Assembly: GCF_017875235.1 (NCBI RefSeq)
Contig: NZ_JAGGMI010000002.1
Span: forward strand, 124,001-188,000
Source of the DNA: Asticcacaulis solisilvae
GTDB lineage: Bacteria > Pseudomonadota > Alphaproteobacteria > Caulobacterales > Caulobacteraceae
Reading direction: 5' to 3'
Length of the DNA: 64,000 nucleotides
Numbering within the stretch: position 1 is the stretch's first letter; the number at the start of each line of letters is the position of its first letter. This document shows positions 24,788 through 34,900 of this stretch, piece by piece. A program made the position numbers and the translations under genes. The notes beneath the pieces are model-generated. The model was not told the origin of the DNA and did no database searches. It saw only the letters and a program-made list of their open reading frames with translations.

Positions 24788-26011
24788 ATGCGCCATTTGC
24801 TCCTTTCAGCCTTGATCCTGGCCCTGCAAGCCGCGCCTGCGCTTGCGGAAGACTTCAGCGCGAGAGAGTTCTTCCGCCACCGTGCCGCCGCCGCCGATGC
24901 CCTGAAGCGCAACGATCCCGTGGCGGCGCAGGCCGAGATCGCTGCTGCGCGATCCCTGCTGCCGTCCGCGCCATCGGTTCTGCTGATGGGCGCACGGATT
25001 GCGCTTTCGGCACAGAAGCCGGAGGCGGCCAAGACCTGGCTCAACGACTATATCGCGCGGGGCCTATGGTTCGATCCTGCGCGCCAGCCCGATCTGGCGG
25101 CCCTGCTCTCACCGGCGGAGCGGGCGCGGCTCGATGCCAACGGCACGGACTTCGGCGCCTTCACGACGGTGGCGCAACTGGACACGCTGCGACTGGCCGA
25201 AGGGGTGACCATGGTCGGGGACCGCGTCTACTACACCACCATCCACGACGGCGCGCTCAACGCCGTGGGACAGGCCAAGCCGGTCCACGCACTGGCCGAA
25301 GGCCGTGGCGCCTATGGCGTGGCCGCCAAAGGCAGCAGCATCTGGATAGCCGCGTCGCCCGACCAGGCGGCAGCCGCCTCCACGACGGCGTATCCGTCTG
25401 AACTCGTGCGGATCGATACGGCGTCTTCGTCGGCACCGGAGACTTTCACCGGTGGCGCCGGCAGCCGGTTCGGCGACATCGCGCTGGGCGCACACGCCGT
25501 CTATGTCAGCGACGGCGGAGCAGGCGCGGTGCTGCGCCTCGACCCACAGACCGGCGCCTGGCAAACGCTGATTGCCGCCGGACGCCTGCCGTCGCCGCAA
25601 GGCCTGGCGGAAAACGCTGACGGCACCGCCCTGATCGTGGCGGATTACACATCGGGTCTCTATCGCGTAGACCTGGCCGGCGGTGATATCCTGCAACTGC
25701 CGGTGCCTGAAACCGCATCGCTAATAGGCGTCGATGGCGTGGCGCGGTTCGGCAACGACCTGATCGTCATACAAAACGGCATTGAGCCGGGACGGTTACT
25801 GCGCATTGGTATGAGCAATGACTGGAAAGCCATTGAATCGGTTCAGATCCTGTTACGTGGCGGCGCGTTGGATGAACCGACCAATGGCGTGGTTTCCGGC
25901 GACCGGTACCTCTTCGTGGCGCGCAGCCAGTGGTCGGATTTCGACGGCGACGGCCAGCCGAAAGCGACGCACGGTCCAGCCATCATCGGCGAAATCAGGC
26001 TCACGGATTGA
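24788..26011 (+). CDS. Exported protein with helical N-terminus and propeller-like domain
   Basis: A 407-residue protein with a signal peptide (about 1-20, ALAE). Residues 25-110 look like a small helical repeat (TPR-like) domain. Residues 125-400 contain repeated short beta-strand patterns with NG/DG turns, as in SMP-30/strictosidine-synthase-like propellers (VYVSDGGAGAVLRLD, LIVADYTSGLYRVDL). Near the end DFDGDGQP is a calcium-loop-like acidic motif. Enzyme activity cannot be assigned; a lactonase-like or a sugar-binding role is possible. Stands alone, 60 bases after the palindromic element. Confidence 0.65.
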   Translation: MRHLLLSALILALQAAPALAEDFSAREFFRHRAAAADALKRNDPVAAQAEIAAARSLLPSAPSVLLMGARIALSAQKPEAAKTWLNDYIARGLWFDPARQPDLAALLSPAERARLDANGTDFGAFTTVAQLDTLRLAEGVTMVGDRVYYTTIHDGALNAVGQAKPVHALAEGRGAYGVAAKGSSIWIAASPDQAAAASTTAYPSELVRIDTASSSAPETFTGGAGSRFGDIALGAHAVYVSDGGAGAVLRLDPQTGAWQTLIAAGRLPSPQGLAENADGTALIVADYTSGLYRVDLAGGDILQLPVPETASLIGVDGVARFGNDLIVIQNGIEPGRLLRIGMSNDWKAIESVQILLRGGALDEPTNGVVSGDRYLFVARSQWSDFDGDGQPKATHGPAIIGEIRLTD

Positions 26012-26148
26012 AACCGGCAGCGCTGTGGCCGGCGCAATGCTGACAGGTCCTGGCGGTCGCTCGGCCGTTTTCTATCCGGCAGCGCAATCCTGATCAAGCG
26101 GCGGGTCCTGCCGTCCGTCAGGATCGTATCCGCAAATGAAGGCAGATC

Positions 26149-26994
26149 ATGAGTTCCTCCCATCCCGCCGGCCGCGCCGTCTGGTTCATCGAGAATCATT
26201 TCGACAAGGACCTGACGCTCGACGATATCGCCGAGGCCGCCGGCGTCAGCCGCTTCCACATGGCGCGCGTTTTCGATGCGCGCATGGGCCTAAGCGTCAT
26301 GGCCTATGTCCGGGGCCGGCGGCTGACCGTCGCCGCCAGCAGGCTGGCCAAGGGCGCGCCCGACATCCTGTCGGTGGCGCTGGAGGCGGGTTACGGATCG
26401 CATGAAGCCTTTACGCGCGCCTTCCGCGACCGCTTCGGCATTACACCCGAAGCGGCCCGGGAAGGAAAACCCTATGACATCCGTGCTTTACAGGAACCTT
26501 TTCTCATGGATTTGCAACCGATCGCCACCCAAAGCCCGCACGATATCCGCCAAGGCCGAGCCTTCCGTGTCGACGGGCTGACAGGCCGTTACACCATGGA
26601 GCAGACGGCCAACATCCCGTCGCAGTGGCAAAAATTCACACCATGGCTCGGCAATATCGACGGCCAGACCGGCGAGGCCGATACCACCTACGGCGTCTGC
26701 TACAATGCGAATGACGATGGCATCGACTATCTCAGCGGCGTCGAGGTCGGCCCCGGTGCTGATCTGCCGGCGGAATTCGCCACGCTCGACATCGCCGCCC
26801 AGACCTACGCGGTCTTTCCGCACACCGGACATATCTCAGAACTGCGCAGCACTTGGGATGCTGTGTGGAACAACTGGATCCCCGAATCCGGCCTAAGCGT
26901 GCTGCCTGAGCCCTTCTTCGAGAAATATGGCCCATCGTTCGACGGTGTAACGGGCGAGGGCGGACTGGAAATCTGGATACCGATCAAAGCATAA
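26149..26994 (+). CDS. AraC-family regulator with GyrI-like effector domain
   Basis: A 281-residue transcription factor. Two AraC-type helix-turn-helix motifs fill about residues 8-105 (LDDIAEAAGVSRFHMARVF, SVALEAGYGSHEAFTRAFR), followed by a GyrI-like small-molecule-binding domain at about 120-281. This is the architecture of Rob and of multidrug-sensing AraC proteins. No target gene can be named; the neighbours are a propeller protein and a symporter. A stand-alone GyrI-like protein lies at 35701-36162. Confidence 0.9.
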   Translation: MSSSHPAGRAVWFIENHFDKDLTLDDIAEAAGVSRFHMARVFDARMGLSVMAYVRGRRLTVAASRLAKGAPDILSVALEAGYGSHEAFTRAFRDRFGITPEAAREGKPYDIRALQEPFLMDLQPIATQSPHDIRQGRAFRVDGLTGRYTMEQTANIPSQWQKFTPWLGNIDGQTGEADTTYGVCYNANDDGIDYLSGVEVGPGADLPAEFATLDIAAQTYAVFPHTGHISELRSTWDAVWNNWIPESGLSVLPEPFFEKYGPSFDGVTGEGGLEIWIPIKA

Positions 26995-27164
26995 TTCCGG
27001 TTTCATAATCCAGTCGCGAAGGCCGCGCGTATTGACCCTTTGCCAGGAGCGCGGGCGGTCTTGGCACGTTTCAAACAGAGCCTCCCGCCAAAAAAGACGT
27101 TGCGCGACGCCGTTTGCCGGGGAATAGTCGCAGTCGGAACGATCCTGGTGAGTTGGGGCCCTAC

Positions 27165-28409
27165 ATGAAAAGCCGTCTGGCGCTGTTTATTCTTCTGGCC
27201 ATGGTGCTGGGCGTCGCCGCCGGCTGGGCGACAAATCAATATCTGGACGAGGCGACCGCCGCCGGTTTCATTACCGGGTATGGTCTGCTGACCAAGATAT
27301 TCATCACCATGATCAAGATGATCATCGCGCCCCTGGTGCTGTTCACCCTGATCGCCGGCATCGGCCACATGGAGGACGCCGCGGCGGTGGGGCGCGTCGG
27401 CGCCAAGTCGCTCGGCTGGTTCATCCTGATGTCAATCGTGTCGCTGGTTTTGGGCATGATCATGGTCGAGTGGCTGCAACCCGGCGTCGGCATGAACCTC
27501 CAGGCCGCCGGCGAGCCCGTCGCCGTGCCCAATACCTCTAACTTCACACTCGTGAAATTCATCGAGCACCTGATCCCGTCGTCGATCGTCAAGGCGATGG
27601 CCGATAACGAAATCCTGCAGATCGTGGTCTTTGCGGTCTTTGTCGGCACGGCCGTCGCCATGCTGGACGACAAGGCGCCGCAGGTCATGGTGCTGGTCGA
27701 ACAGGCCGCCAATATCATGTTGAAGGTCACCGAACTGGTCATGCTGTTCGCGCCGTTCGCCATCTTCGGCGCTCTGGCCAAGGTGGTGGCCGAGCAGGGG
27801 CTGCCGATCCTGATCACCTACGCCAAGTTCATGGGCGGCTTCTATGCGTCGATGGGCATCCTGTGGGTCATCCTGATCGCGCTGGCCTTTGTGTTCATTG
27901 GCGCACGCACGCTGAAACTGCTGGGCGTTATCCGCGAACCGGCGCTGCTGGCCTTTTCGACCGCCAGCTCCGAAGCCGCATACCCCAAGCTCCTGTCCGG
28001 CCTGCCGACGATCGGCATTTCGCGCAAGATCACCTCGTTCGTCCTGCCGCTCGGCTATTCGTTCAATCTCGACGGCTCGATGCTGTATTGCACCTTCGCG
28101 ACCCTGTTCATCGCCCAGGCGCACGGCATCGAATTCACCATGACGCAGAAGATCATGATGCTCTTCCTGCTCTTGATCACGTCGAAGGGCATTGCCGGCG
28201 TGCCGCGCGCCTCGCTGGTCGTCATCATGGCGACCCTGACCTATTTCGGCTTGCCGGCGGAATGGATCGCCGTGGTACTGGGCGTCGATGCCTTGCTCGA
28301 CATGGGCCGGTCAGCGACCAATGTCGTCGGCAACTCGGTCGCCGCGGCCGTCGTCGCCAAGTGGGAAAACGCATTGGATAAAGACGAGGCGCCCGTCAAG
28401 ACGGCATGA
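27165..28409 (+). CDS. Dicarboxylate/amino acid:cation symporter (DAACS family)
   Basis: An inner-membrane symporter of 414 residues with eight membrane helices and two re-entrant loops. The family signature SFNLDGSMLYCTFATLFIAQA and the helix-8 pattern DMGRSATNVVGNS (with the Asp and Asn that bind substrate) are clear. Substrate could be glutamate, aspartate or C4-dicarboxylate. ATG 27165 gives the usual MKSRLALFILLAMVLG start; an earlier in-frame ATG at 27114 adds 17 unrelated residues. The stop overlaps the next gene. Confidence 0.92.
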   Translation: MKSRLALFILLAMVLGVAAGWATNQYLDEATAAGFITGYGLLTKIFITMIKMIIAPLVLFTLIAGIGHMEDAAAVGRVGAKSLGWFILMSIVSLVLGMIMVEWLQPGVGMNLQAAGEPVAVPNTSNFTLVKFIEHLIPSSIVKAMADNEILQIVVFAVFVGTAVAMLDDKAPQVMVLVEQAANIMLKVTELVMLFAPFAIFGALAKVVAEQGLPILITYAKFMGGFYASMGILWVILIALAFVFIGARTLKLLGVIREPALLAFSTASSEAAYPKLLSGLPTIGISRKITSFVLPLGYSFNLDGSMLYCTFATLFIAQAHGIEFTMTQKIMMLFLLLITSKGIAGVPRASLVVIMATLTYFGLPAEWIAVVLGVDALLDMGRSATNVVGNSVAAAVVAKWENALDKDEAPVKTA

Positions 28410-28753
28410 TCATGCGACGCTCTCTTATCACTCAGGACGAGCTGATGCGCATACGGTTGCTTCAGCAGATCGGCGGGGGCGCGCTGATCGGAGCCGTCTG
28501 GGGCATGCCATCGGTTTTCGCGCTTGTTTGCGCCATCGGGCTTTGCTTCCTGGACCTGAACTCGGATGCCGCTGCTTTGCACTTTAGTATGTTCAGTGCG
28601 GCGCTTCCACTGGTCGTTCGCTTCGCTGTCGATCGCAATCTACCGGGTTTTATGGCGCTGGCGTACGTCGCACAATTCGCGGTTCTTCTGTGGCTGGGCG
28701 ATGACCTTTGCCAGGCTTTGATTTCGCTGAGGCAGTATGTGAGGTTCGGCTAG
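28406..28753 (+). CDS. Small membrane protein, unknown
   Basis: A 115-residue protein with about three membrane helices (near 20-45, 50-68 and 76-95). Its ATG overlaps the symporter TGA by four bases, so it is probably translated from the same message. A second ATG at 28412 is an alternative start. It is unlike known symporter subunits. The 3' end overlaps the convergent DUF4326 gene by four bases. Confidence 0.6.
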   Translation: MIMRRSLITQDELMRIRLLQQIGGGALIGAVWGMPSVFALVCAIGLCFLDLNSDAAALHFSMFSAALPLVVRFAVDRNLPGFMALAYVAQFAVLLWLGDDLCQALISLRQYVRFG

Positions 28754-29085
28754 CTATTGTTCGCCAGTCTTAGCAGCACATCGCCATGGCAGGCGCCATC
28801 TAGCGGGCACCAGCATGCCAGGTTCTTGCCGCGCAAGGCGCCAAGGTCCGGCGCGTTCCCGGCCTCGGCCCATTTGCGATAGGCCTCGACCGCGATCGTG
28901 GAGGCTTCAGCCTTTGACGCAAGGCCTGCGCGCGCGAACTCAGGCCCCTTGACGCTCCAGCCGGCATCGCCTTCGGAGACTTCGAACGGATTGCCGTAGC
29001 GCGTCGTCCGGTCGATCTTGACCGTGTTGTCCAGCATCCGCCAGCCCTTGCTGCGTTTCAGTTGTATCCGTTGGGGCGCGCTCAT
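28750..29085 (-). CDS. DUF4326 domain protein
   Basis: A 111-residue protein with the DUF4326 pattern: RTTRYGNPF in the N-terminal half and GKNLACWCPLDGACHGDVLL at the C-terminus. The CxC...CH set looks like a metal or catalytic site. The family is common in phages and scattered bacteria, and its function is unknown to me. It starts inside the stop of the upstream lipoprotein gene (ATGA). Confidence 0.8.
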   Translation of the reverse strand: MSAPQRIQLKRSKGWRMLDNTVKIDRTTRYGNPFEVSEGDAGWSVKGPEFARAGLASKAEASTIAVEAYRKWAEAGNAPDLGALRGKNLACWCPLDGACHGDVLLRLANNS

Positions 29086-29867
29086 TCAGGCGCATCTACA
29101 CCCGTTTTGTCGATAGCGGCAAGCAAAGGGTAGGGGCGGTTGGACAAGGCAGGGCTACCATCGCGCGCCAGCCAGTCCGTCGCTGTCATGCGCCAGGTCT
29201 CGTCATCCCGCCACACCTTGGCGCGGAAAAAGACCGCATCGCTTTCGTCGGGATTGACCGTGTTGGGATGTTCGCTGCGCCAACAGTCGGCCGTCAAGGC
29301 GCTGTCGCTCTGCCATTCTATGTTCTTGCACCCCGCCGGGAACTCGGCCCGGCTTTCGGTGTTCGGCCACTGCGTGATGATAAAGGCCCCGCGCGCCTTG
29401 GTGACCGTCGAATCGGTCGTCGCGAGGTAGCGCCCGTTGGGTGAGGCGGCGATATCGCCCATGACATTATATTTGCCGCTGTTGGGCAACACCAGGTAGC
29501 GGTTGGTCGTCGTGCCGAAGTGACAGGCGACAAGGGCGATGGGCTCCAGCGTCCCTGAATCGGGATCGCGGATTTCGATGGCGCGCTCGACGATATAACG
29601 GTCGCAGCCCTGCGGATTGTCGGTGTAGGTGACCAACGGCTCGCCGCGATAGCTTATGACAAGTTCCGGGCCGTTGCGGATGGCCATTTCCGGATGCGCC
29701 TTCAGGATGGCCGCTTCCTGCGCCTTGGCCGCGACCTCTTGGGGTGTGCCGACAAAGGCGTTGGGATTGACATCACTGCGCGCCAGGGGCGGGGGTGGTG
29801 GGGGCGCTTCGGCCGTACATGCGGCGAGCAGGACCATGAAAACTGGAAGAACACGAACAATGCGCAA
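29082..29867 (-). CDS. Putative lipoprotein, unknown
   Basis: A 261-residue protein with a lipoprotein signal ending LAAC (Cys17), followed by a run of six prolines. The rest is globular with four cysteines (CDRY, ACHF, GCKN, DCWR) that may pair in the periplasm. It starts with TTG at 29867, supported by GAGG 8 bases upstream on the coding strand. It leads a two-gene unit with the DUF4326 gene. No family recognised. Confidence 0.68.
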   Translation of the reverse strand: MRIVRVLPVFMVLLAACTAEAPPPPPPLARSDVNPNAFVGTPQEVAAKAQEAAILKAHPEMAIRNGPELVISYRGEPLVTYTDNPQGCDRYIVERAIEIRDPDSGTLEPIALVACHFGTTTNRYLVLPNSGKYNVMGDIAASPNGRYLATTDSTVTKARGAFIITQWPNTESRAEFPAGCKNIEWQSDSALTADCWRSEHPNTVNPDESDAVFFRAKVWRDDETWRMTATDWLARDGSPALSNRPYPLLAAIDKTGVDAPE

Positions 29868-30133
29868 CGCAGAACCTCGAAATCGATGGACACCGAGGCT
29901 AGGGCCCAGCCTTATAAAAAAGCCATTCGCGAGATGTTGAAGGGCATAACCTGTCGAAAAAGCCGTTCTGTCCGGCTTATCCCGCGCTTTGCCGTTGACC
30001 TCTTCCGCAATCGTGCCATAAGGAGCGCTTCTTTGCGGACAGGGGCATCCCTGTGCGCCCGTTTGACGTTTTTAGCCGCCGGTTCGGGCCCGATGCGACA
30101 TCGGACCACCGGACCGACAAGGATAGCCACTCG

Positions 30134-31486
30134 ATGCAAGTCGTTGAAAAACTGAATGAAGGCCTCAGCCGCGTTCTCGAAGTCACGGTCACCAAGGACC
30201 AGCTGACGAAGAAGCTGGACGCCAAGATCGCCGAGATCACCCCTAAGATGAACATCAAGGGCTTCCGCCCCGGCAAGGTGCCGCAAGGCCACGTCCGCAA
30301 GATGTACGGCAAGGAGCTGATGGGCGAGATCATCCAGGAAGCCCTCAACGACACCACGCAAAAGGCGATGGAACAGGCGAACATCCGTCCGGCCAGCCAG
30401 CCCGAGCTGAAGCCGCTGGGCGACATCGAAGCTGTCATCAATGGCCAGTCGGACCTGGCCTACGAAATCGCCGTCGAAATGATGCCGATTTTCACGCCGG
30501 TCGAGCCTTCGTCGGTCGAGCTGACCCGTCCGGTCTATGAGCCGACCGACGAGGACGTCAACGAGTCGCTGAAGCAGGTCGTGGCCGGCAACAAGCAGTA
30601 TGAAGAAAAGAAGGCCAAGGGTAAGGCCGCGGTCAAGGCCGAAGACGGCGACAAGCTGATCATCGACTTCCTGGGCAAGATCGGCGACGAAGCCTTCGCC
30701 GGCGGTCAGGCCGAAGACGCCGAGCTGGTCATCGGTTCGGGCATGTTCATCCCGGGCTTCGAAGAGCAGCTGATCGGCGTCAAGAAGGGCGAGAGCAAGG
30801 TCCTGAACGTGACCTTCCCGGCCGAATACGGCGCCAAGGAACTGGCCGGCAAGGAAGCCACCTTCGAGACGACCGTCAAGGACATCCTGTCGCCGAAGGA
30901 AGGCGAAGCCGATGACGACATGGCCAAGAGCCTGGGCCTGGAAAGCCTCGACGCCCTCAAGGGCATCATCAAGGGCCAGCTGGACCAGCAATACAAGACC
31001 GCTTCGCGCTTCAAGATGAAGCGCCAACTGCTCGACATTCTCGACGAAAAGCACGACTTCGAACTGCCGGCGCGCATGCTGGACGCCGAGTTCCAGGGCA
31101 TCTGGCAACAGGTTGAGCAGGACAAGGCCGCCGGCCAGCTCGACGAGGAAGACGCCAAGAAGTCGGAACAGGAGCTGAAGGACGAGTACCTGAAGATCGC
31201 TCAGCGCCGCGTGCGGCTGGGTCTGGTCCTCGCCGAAATCGGCACTCGCCAGAACGTCCAGGTCACCGACCAGGAAGTCTCGCAGGCCATCATGCGCGAA
31301 GCCCGCAACTATCCGGGCCAGGAGCGCCAGGTGTTCGACTTCTATCGCAACAACCCGGCCGCCGCCGCCCAGATCCGCGCGCCGATCTATGAAGAAAAGG
31401 TCTGCGACCTGATCTTCACCCAGGCCAAGGTCACCGACAAGCCGATCAGCAAGGACGAACTGCTGAAGGAAGAAGACGAAGGTTAA
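30134..31486 (+). CDS. tig: Trigger factor
   Basis: Ribosome-bound chaperone and prolyl isomerase, 450 residues. Order: ribosome-binding domain (about 1-130) with GFRPGKVPQGHVRKMYG, FKBP-type PPIase domain (about 160-245) with GSGMFIPGFEEQLIG, then the helical chaperone arms. ATG 30134 gives the family start MQVVEKLNEG. It is first of the conserved tig-clpP-clpX-lon series, but here about 5.2 kb of accessory genes separate it from clpP. A strong terminator follows. Confidence 0.96.
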   Translation: MQVVEKLNEGLSRVLEVTVTKDQLTKKLDAKIAEITPKMNIKGFRPGKVPQGHVRKMYGKELMGEIIQEALNDTTQKAMEQANIRPASQPELKPLGDIEAVINGQSDLAYEIAVEMMPIFTPVEPSSVELTRPVYEPTDEDVNESLKQVVAGNKQYEEKKAKGKAAVKAEDGDKLIIDFLGKIGDEAFAGGQAEDAELVIGSGMFIPGFEEQLIGVKKGESKVLNVTFPAEYGAKELAGKEATFETTVKDILSPKEGEADDDMAKSLGLESLDALKGIIKGQLDQQYKTASRFKMKRQLLDILDEKHDFELPARMLDAEFQGIWQQVEQDKAAGQLDEEDAKKSEQELKDEYLKIAQRRVRLGLVLAEIGTRQNVQVTDQEVSQAIMREARNYPGQERQVFDFYRNNPAAAAQIRAPIYEEKVCDLIFTQAKVTDKPISKDELLKEEDEG

Positions 31487-31503
31487 GCCTTATAGTTCTT
31501 GAG

Positions 31504-31529
31504 AAAAGCCCGCTTCGGCGGGCTTTTTT
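31504..31529 (+). terminator. Intrinsic terminator of tig
   Basis: Perfect stem AAAAGCCCGC/GCGGGCTTTT with a TTCG loop and a run of six T (31524-31529), starting 17 bases after the tig stop. Confidence 0.96.
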
Positions 31530-31906
31530 GTGTCCGGAGAGATGAGTTGTGAATCGCAATGGGAATTGGCCAAAACATTGCAATTCGCAATTCATCGCAG
31601 ACACAACCTCCCCACTTGTGGGGAGAGGGACCGCACGAGACCGTCCTTGCACGGGCGAGATGTTGTGGTGGGGCCTTTATGGTACTTACCGCGTTCGATA
31701 ACTGAAGGATGCCCCGACCAAAATGATCCCTGTCCGGACAAGTGGGAAGGCGAAGAGAGAACGTCCACCTCAAAATCCCCGGACCCAATCGCACCGCCTA
31801 CGCAAATTCTTAAACGAATCGTGGTTTCGTTCGCACGACACCCGGAGATGTCACCTTCTCATCATGGCGCCTACCATGACTGAGAGCACATCAGGACCCG
31901 ATTTTC
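31530..31906. other. Non-coding stretch before the TonB-dependent receptor
   Basis: About 375 bases. It contains a perfect hairpin CTCCCCAC/GTGGGGAG (31608-31625) of a dispersed repeat type and, before it, an imperfect inverted repeat (GAATCGCAATG near 31552 with CATTGCAATTC). It should also hold the receptor promoter, which I cannot pin down. Overlapping short frames here lack any protein features. Confidence 0.5.
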
Positions 31907-34900
31907 GTGACGTCTTCTCTCCGCCGCGCCGGCCTCCGCGCGGCGTCAGCCCTCGTGGCTGCGCTGCTGCAGGCCCTCCCACTTACGGCCCTTCTCACCG
32001 CCACCGCCGAGGCGCAGGACTACGTGACCGGCGCCGTGTCCGGATCGGTCGCGGATGAGACCGGCGCCCCCATCACGAATGCCACGATCACCCTGACGTC
32101 CGACGCCCAGGGGCACAGCCGTGTCGTTGCCGTCACATCCGCCGGACGCTTCGGCGCCACGGGCCTGGCGCCTGGCGCCTATCAAGTCGCTATCCGCGCC
32201 CCCGGCCGCGAAGACCTGGCGACCACGATCGCGGTCACGGTGACACAGGAGGCGCGCCTCGACGCCGTGCTGCAGCCGGCCGGCGCCGCCGTCGTGGTGA
32301 AGAGCCGGCGCGTCCGCATGGACTTTACCCGCGCCACCACCGGCCTTGTCGTCAACCTCGACACCCTGGCCGGGCAAATCCCGTTGGCGCGTAACCTCAA
32401 CGCCGTCACCTTGCTGGCGCCGACCGTCGTGCCGGGCCATCCGGACTTTGGCGGCGGCGATAATGCCGTAGCCTCCTTCGGCGGCGGGTCGGTGGCGGAA
32501 AACGCCTACTATATCGACGGGCTCAACATCACCAATCCCGACACCTATGTCGGCGGCGCGCGCGTGCCGTTCGACTTCTATCAGTCGATCGAGGTTATGA
32601 CCGGCGGCTATCCAGCGGAATTCGGCCGCGCCACCGGCGGTGTCGTCAACGCCACGACCAAGTCGGGCAGCAATGACTTTACCTTCGCGCTGCATGGCAA
32701 TTTCAAACCGGACAGCCTGCGGGCCCAGGAGCGCGACACCTATAATTATGACGGCCGCTTTTCGACCGCGACCAACAATTCGCTGATCGTCGAGATGGGC
32801 GGGGCGCTGATCCGCGACCGCCTGTTCGCTTATGGCCTCTACCAGGCCAACCAGATCGAATGGGAAACGGCCAATGTCGAGAGCCGCTTTTACAGCCACA
32901 CCACCAACAACGACCCGTTTTACGGCCTCAAGCTCGACGGCTACATAACGCCTTCGCAGCGTGTTTCGCTGACGGCGTTCGACACCACCAACCGTTCGAT
33001 CTCGCGCCAATACGGCTTCGACGGCAGCGAGCGCGGTGACTACGTTGCCACCGAAGTCACCGAGACGGGCGGCCGCAACTGGGTGCTCAACTATTCCGGC
33101 CGCGTCAGCGACTGGCTGACCGTATCGGCGGCGATAGGTGAGATGCGCGACCGCGCGAATGTCGTGCCCGAAGATCCGTCGGCCTATTATGTCCGCGTCG
33201 TCGACATGACAAATACGTCAACCACCCTGTCGAAGAGCCAGCCGAGTTCCAACGCCCAGGTGACCGACATGACGCGCAAGTTCTGGCGCGCCGACGGTGA
33301 CGTTCGCTTCGATGCCTTCGGCCGCCACCACGTCCGCTTCGGCATCGACCACGAAGACAATTCCGAAACGAAGACCAACAACATGGTCGGTGTCGTGCCC
33401 GTGCAGTACATCTTCCGCACCTATGACGCCACGGGAACAGTGATCAACAACGACAGTCTCCTGCAGATTGTCTACCAGCAGCTGGGCGGTCAGGTCGCTT
33501 CCGAGAACCAGGCGATCTACATCCAGGATTCGTGGGACGTCACACCCGACCTGAACGTACAGGTCGGCGTGCGTGACGACACCTTCCGCCAGTACAACCT
33601 GTCGGGTGAACGCTATATCAACCTGACCGGCAATGTCGCTCCGCGTCTCGGCTTCAGCTGGGACCCGACGGGTGAGGGGGCGTGGAAGATCCATGGCTCC
33701 TACGGCGCCAACTTCATTCCGCCGGCGATGAACCTGGGCGTCCGCGGCAAGGACCTTTATTTCTCGCAATATTTCGAAGCGCCGGCCGGCGGCTGGGTCA
33801 TCGATCCGCAAACCGGCCTGCCCAACGCGGTCGGCCCGACCTATCCCGTATTCGGCCAGCCATGTCCGGCGTCGCAGTTGAGCCAGGCCCCCGGCTTTAA
33901 CTCAAGCCATGTGGCGGGTGACGACACCTGTTTCGTCATCGGCAACGGCTCCCAGGAAGGCGCGACCTCCAAGGCGGCCATCGGGCTCAAGGCCACGCGC
34001 GTCGATGAGTTCACCGTCGGCGCCGACTACCGCCTCAATGACCTGTGGTCAGTCGGCCTGAGTGCTGTCTATCGCAACACCGTCGATGTGTCGGAAGATT
34101 CCGAGTTCGGCCCGGCCATAATCGACTACCTGACCGAAAACGGCCTCGACGCCTCGCAATACACCTCCGGCGAAATCTCCAACAGCTATTATGTCTGGAA
34201 CGTAGGCGACCACGACGTCACCATCTCCCTCAAGCAACCGCTGCCGGGCGAAAGCGAGCAGCGCACCATTACGCTTACGGCCGAACAGCTGGGGCACTTC
34301 GCCGACGCGAAGCGCGAATATACGGCGGTCACCTTCGACTTCAAGCGCGCCTTCGACGGCAAGTGGGGCGTGCAGGGCTCCTATACGTTATCGCGCCTCT
34401 ATGGCAATTACAGCGGCACGGTCACCGAATTCGGCAACAGCGTCCAGCTGGACGCCGGCGCGACTTTCCGCTGGGATACCCCCAATACCGAGGACCATGC
34501 CGTGGGCCTTTTGCCCGGCAACCCGACGCACAGCCTGAAGGTCTGGGGTTCTTACGCCTTCACGCCGCGACTGCTGGGTGGGTTCAACATCATGGTGCTG
34601 TCGCCGACCCGGTTCAGCTGCCTGGGCAACGATCCCGACGGCGTCTCGCCCTATACGGTCTTCCACTATTGCGGTGGCCGGCCGGCGCCGATGGGCAAGG
34701 GATTGAAGTCGGACTGGGTGCGCAATGTCGATGCGTCCCTGCGCTATACCGTGCCGCAAACCGTCCTGCCCAAGGGCAAGTTGGTGCTGCGCGCGGATGT
34801 CTTCAACCTGTTCGACACCCGCAGTGTGGTCACGCGCTACGTCACCTATGACGGAGCGACGGCCGGCGCGGTCGACGCCAATTACGGCCGGCCATCGAAC

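Noticed and set aside
31530-31883. Forward frame after the tig terminator
   Set aside because: Low-complexity composition, overlaps repeat hairpins, no ribosome binding site.
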